From NCBI GenBank assembly GCA_003557485.1, contig PWOI01000114.1:1-8129 (forward strand): a DNA stretch of 8,129 nt. The letters run 5' to 3'. The notes under the pieces were generated by a model. That model was not told where the DNA came from and ran no database searches. It was given only the letters and a program-made list of their open reading frames with translations. A program made the position numbers and the translations under genes. The stretch comes from Elusimicrobiota bacterium. GTDB lineage: Bacteria > CG03 > SLGR01 > PWQF01. This document shows positions 6,045-8,129 of the stretch, piece by piece (within the stretch, counting starts at the first letter, position 1; each line of letters begins with the position of its first letter).

Positions 6045-7317
6045 CTAAGCTCTCGCTTTAAGAGTCGCATAATCATACAATAACACTAATCCCTGTTTTC
6101 TGAACCATTCAAGGTTCATCACACAGCGTACTTCTTTCCTTTCAACCGATTGCTACTTATTCATTTTAACCCATGTTCTATATGCCCGTTTCTTCCCAAA
6201 CCCCGCCTGTATCATCTTTCGCTGGAATTTTCCGGGCTTCTTCCATTTCTTCAACTGCATTGACCTCAATCTGCTCCGCACCCAACCATCTAAGTCTCTG
6301 AACAAGTATTTGAATTGATGTACCCTAAAGTATCCAACCCAACCGACCAGATACTCGTTGAGTTCGCTGATTATCTGATACATAGATAACGGATTTTCCC
6401 GGCGAGTAAGCTCTCTTACCCTTTGCTTGAACAGCTTCCGGGCTTTTCCGCTTACTCTCAGTTTCCCGCCCATTATTCCGAAACTCAAGAACGTCATTTG
6501 ATTTATCTTGCATACCCGGCTCTTTTTCTTTTTTCACTTTAAGTCCGAGTCTTTCCAGATACCTTATGACACTCTCCATTACCCTGCCGGCTGCTCTTTC
6601 GGATTTAACAAGTATCACGAAATCATCGGCCCAGCGACTGTATCTCAGCCCCCTCCTGTCAAGTTCCTGGTCTAATTCGTTCAGGACTATGTTTCCCAGC
6701 ATGGGTGAAAGCGGTGACCCTTGATGACATCCTTTTTCCGTCTTCTCGTATTCCCCGTCTATAATCACTCCAGATTTCAGTATGCGAGCTATCATCGTCA
6801 CCAGTCTCTCGTCGGATATCCTCCTTCTTATCAGTTGGAATATGAGATTATGCGGTATCTCCCCGAAGAAATTCTCCAGGTCTATCAATACACACCAATC
6901 ATACCCTTCTTTTACCGCTTTCTGAACATGTCTTATCGCCTGATGCTGGTTCTTCCCTTTGCGAAACCCAAAGTTCGATTCAGTAAATCCCGGGTCGAAT
7001 ATCTCACCAAACACCGAGTTTATGCTCTGGCTCATTATTCTGTCCATAAGACACGGAATCGACAGGGGTCTCATCTTGTTTGAACCTGCTTTTGGAATCA
7101 GCACCCTTTCTGCTGGTTTAATCCGGTATGTTCCTGCTCTTAACTTCTCGTGCAGTATCGGCAGAAGTTCCTCTTTCCTTTCCTCGAACTCCTCTACCGT
7201 CATACCGTCTACTCCCGCTGCTCCGGCGTTCTTCTTTACCTGTTGCCACGCCTCATACAGCCGCCCCGGTTCACTTATTTCTTCCAGCACTCGTTCTTGT
7301 TTTACCTGCTTCTCCAT
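6045..7317 (-). pseudogene. ltrA: Group II intron reverse transcriptase/maturase, disrupted
   Basis: This would be a 423-residue intron-encoded protein that splices its own intron RNA and reverse-transcribes it into new sites. Reverse-transcriptase blocks run in order: IPKAGSNKMRPLSIP (residues 74-88), FGFRKGKNQHQAI (116-128), V-L-I-D-L-E-N-F with D146, K-G-C-H-Q-G-S-P-L-S-P (195-205) and the active site W-A-D-D (229-232), with Trp where Tyr is usual. The maturase (X) domain follows (RVRELTRR, LVGWVGYFRV, RSRLRSMQLKKW). There is no HNH endonuclease domain. Two lesions are present. An extra base near 6522 breaks the frame between VKKEK and SRVCKINQMTFL. A TAG at 6155-6153 stands where Trp fits, after VKMNK; the same frame then continues QSVERKEV and VMNLEWFRKQGL to a TAG at 6047-6045. 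The ATG at 7317 follows AGAGAGG; an upstream TTG at 7335 is less likely. Annotators may call two pieces, ending near 6325 and starting near 6497. Confidence 0.85.
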
Positions 7318-8004
7318 AACCTCTCTTTCAAGCAATGATTATCGGACTGTGTTGGCCTTTAGGCTAAGTTCGGATACCTATTAACCTTGCAGCCTTTGGC
7401 TGTTCGGTATCATTTCACTGATTCAGTACCCCCGTTTAGTTTTCTGAACACTTTTCCACAGCTCTTAATCGACTCATTACCCCGGTTACTTCTGTCTTTC
7501 GTTCACGACTTCCCCTATCGTCAATGGCGTTTTGACGTAGCCAGACATCAGGATTTTATCCCAATGTCTAATCGTCAGAGTTTTCTCCTCCGTTCTGTTA
7601 CCAGACTTCATCGGCTCTGAGTCCTCAGTACTACTCGTGAATCTGCCACCCTCTCCTCCCGTATCGCTTCGGGGTTTCCTTATCAATACCGGTTTTATAA
7701 CACCTACAGCAACTTTCAGTGTCAGAGTAGTAGGGCTTCCCTGAGTAAGATGTATTGCCTCTCCATATACCGTCCGGCTTCACATCGGTTCGCTTACTAT
7801 CGGATACCGGGTCTGGCCTAGTCACGACAACTTGACCCGCTCCCCAACGCCATTTAGCCGGTTCGCTGTTCGCTACGTACACGGATTCTGTCTCATGCTT
7901 CCTCCAGGCCTGTCATCTCTGACAGTGCCCTTGCCTTGTTGATTTACCTTCCGTCCGATTTCGGCGGTTTACTTCTTTCAGCATATACATCATGTCAGGC
8001 GCAC
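7318..8004 (-). ncRNA. Group II intron 5' ribozyme region (domains I-IV)
   Basis: No credible gene lies in these 690 bases; open frames on either strand lack start signals and look like structured-RNA shadows. The stretch begins with GTGCGCCTGACATGATG, a typical group II 5' end, and is rich in short GC helices interrupted by GAAA/GUAA-type loops, as expected of domain I. Exon-binding sites were not assigned. Confidence 0.7.
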
Positions 8005-8012
8005 GTACACAA

Positions 8013-8032
8013 CTACGGGCTCACGCCCGTAG
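8013..8032. repeat. Perfect hairpin: likely IS200-type right-end palindrome and intron target
   Basis: CTACGGGC (8013-8020) and GCCCGTAG (8025-8032) form eight perfect pairs around a four-base loop (TCAC on the plus strand). It starts five bases after the transposase stop codon (8040-8038), where IS200/IS605 elements keep the subterminal hairpin that their Y1 transposase binds. Read on the plus strand it is followed by CATTTTTA and could also act as a terminator for anything arriving from the left. Confidence 0.65.
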
Positions 8033-8037
8033 CATTT

Positions 8038-8129
8038 TTACAGTTCAAGCTCCGCTTGTCCTCTGTCTTCTTTGCCCTGCATCTCAATATATTTTCTTAT
8101 CACGCTTTCGTTAATTCCAACCGTTGAAA
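8038..8129 (-). CDS. tnpA: IS200/IS605-type Y1 transposase (TnpA), C-terminal end only
   Basis: The last 29 residues of a protein entering from the right edge: STVGINESVIRKYIEMQG then KEDRGQAELEL and a TAA at 8040-8038. TVG followed by an acidic helix with I-R-K-Y-I-x-x-Q is how small HUH (Y1) transposases of the IS200/IS605 group end; the Tyr in KYIEMQ is the expected nucleophile that attaches to cut single-stranded DNA. The hairpin just after the stop codon supports this. The HUH motif itself lies outside the window, so the call rests on the tail and the hairpin. Confidence 0.68.
   Translation of the reverse strand, partial: STVGINESVIRKYIEMQGKEDRGQAELEL

Larger units (their letters stand above)
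5962..8004 (-). mobile_element. Group II intron, probably degenerate
   Basis: The minus strand carries a full group II intron layout of about 2,040 bases. It begins with the conserved GTGCG (8004-8000). Roughly 690 bases without genes follow (ribozyme domains I-IV), then a reverse transcriptase/maturase gene, domain V (6031-6003) and domain VI (about 5998-5966), ending near 5962. The 3' edge is uncertain by about four bases: AT at 5963-5962 and AT at 5959-5958 would both fit the usual A-pyrimidine end. The 5' exon is a perfect hairpin (8013-8032) eight bases from the splice site. Insertion just behind a hairpin is known for introns whose enzyme lacks an endonuclease domain, as here. The catalytic triad reads AGC rather than the CGC typical of class IIC, so I leave the class open. 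Damage in the enzyme gene and in domain V suggests a dead copy. Confidence 0.82.

Noticed and set aside
6721-7384. Several plus-strand frames opposite the reverse transcriptase.
   Set aside because: They are antisense shadows of the conserved reverse-transcriptase motifs.
7387-8127. Frames on both strands in the intron 5' region, including 7936-8127 on the plus strand.
   Set aside because: They fall in ribozyme RNA or across the transposase tail, with no ribosome binding sites or protein-like features.
1-8129. CRISPR arrays, tRNA or rRNA genes.
   Set aside because: No regularly spaced repeats and no tRNA- or rRNA-like folds were seen on either strand.

Overview
The window looks like an accessory stretch of a Gram-negative-type bacterial genome. 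Two genes encode small lipoproteins with lipobox signal peptides, there are two mobile elements, and coding and non-coding DNA are both moderately AT-rich. I cannot name the phylum: nothing here is a ribosomal or other taxonomic marker.

Left part (1-3226). A minus-strand pair encodes two exported lipoproteins. The upstream one (647-1099) is of unknown function. The downstream one (83-535) is a small FMN-binding-domain lipoprotein with a flavinylation motif (D-G-Y-T-A-A-T). They are read from a strong sigma70-like promoter at 1165-1193. A divergent promoter at 1223-1251 points right towards a 56-residue small gene (1325-1495) and then a broken gene (1516-2505). The broken gene belongs to a roughly 330-residue uncharacterised family and carries three single-base losses and one in-frame stop. 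A short-chain dehydrogenase/reductase gene (2510-3226, minus) ends four bases from it, tail to tail.

Middle part (3227-4912). A gene-poor stretch with a small coding remnant leads to a RhuM-family gene (3658-4683, minus). That gene is preceded by an overlapping frame with no recognisable start (4667-4912) and closed by a large GC-rich palindrome (3612-3656). A 12-of-13-base direct repeat (3531-3543 and 4870-4882) brackets this block, so it may have moved as a unit.

Right part (4913-8129). A membrane-anchored SGNH/GDSL hydrolase gene (4913-5959, minus) starts right at the 3' end of a group II intron (about 5962-8004, minus). The intron encodes a reverse transcriptase/maturase broken by one frameshift and one nonsense codon, and its domain V appears to lack its terminal loop, so this copy is probably dead. 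Its 5' end (GTGCG) lies eight bases after a perfect 8-bp hairpin. That hairpin directly follows the C-terminus of an IS200/IS605-type Y1 transposase entering from the right edge. The simplest reading is a group II intron lodged just beyond the right-end hairpin of an IS200-like element, a mobile element nested at the edge of another, next to the hydrolase start codon.

I do not see a clearly new multi-gene system. The most unusual items are the nested intron/IS junction, the bracketed RhuM block and the decayed conserved-hypothetical gene.
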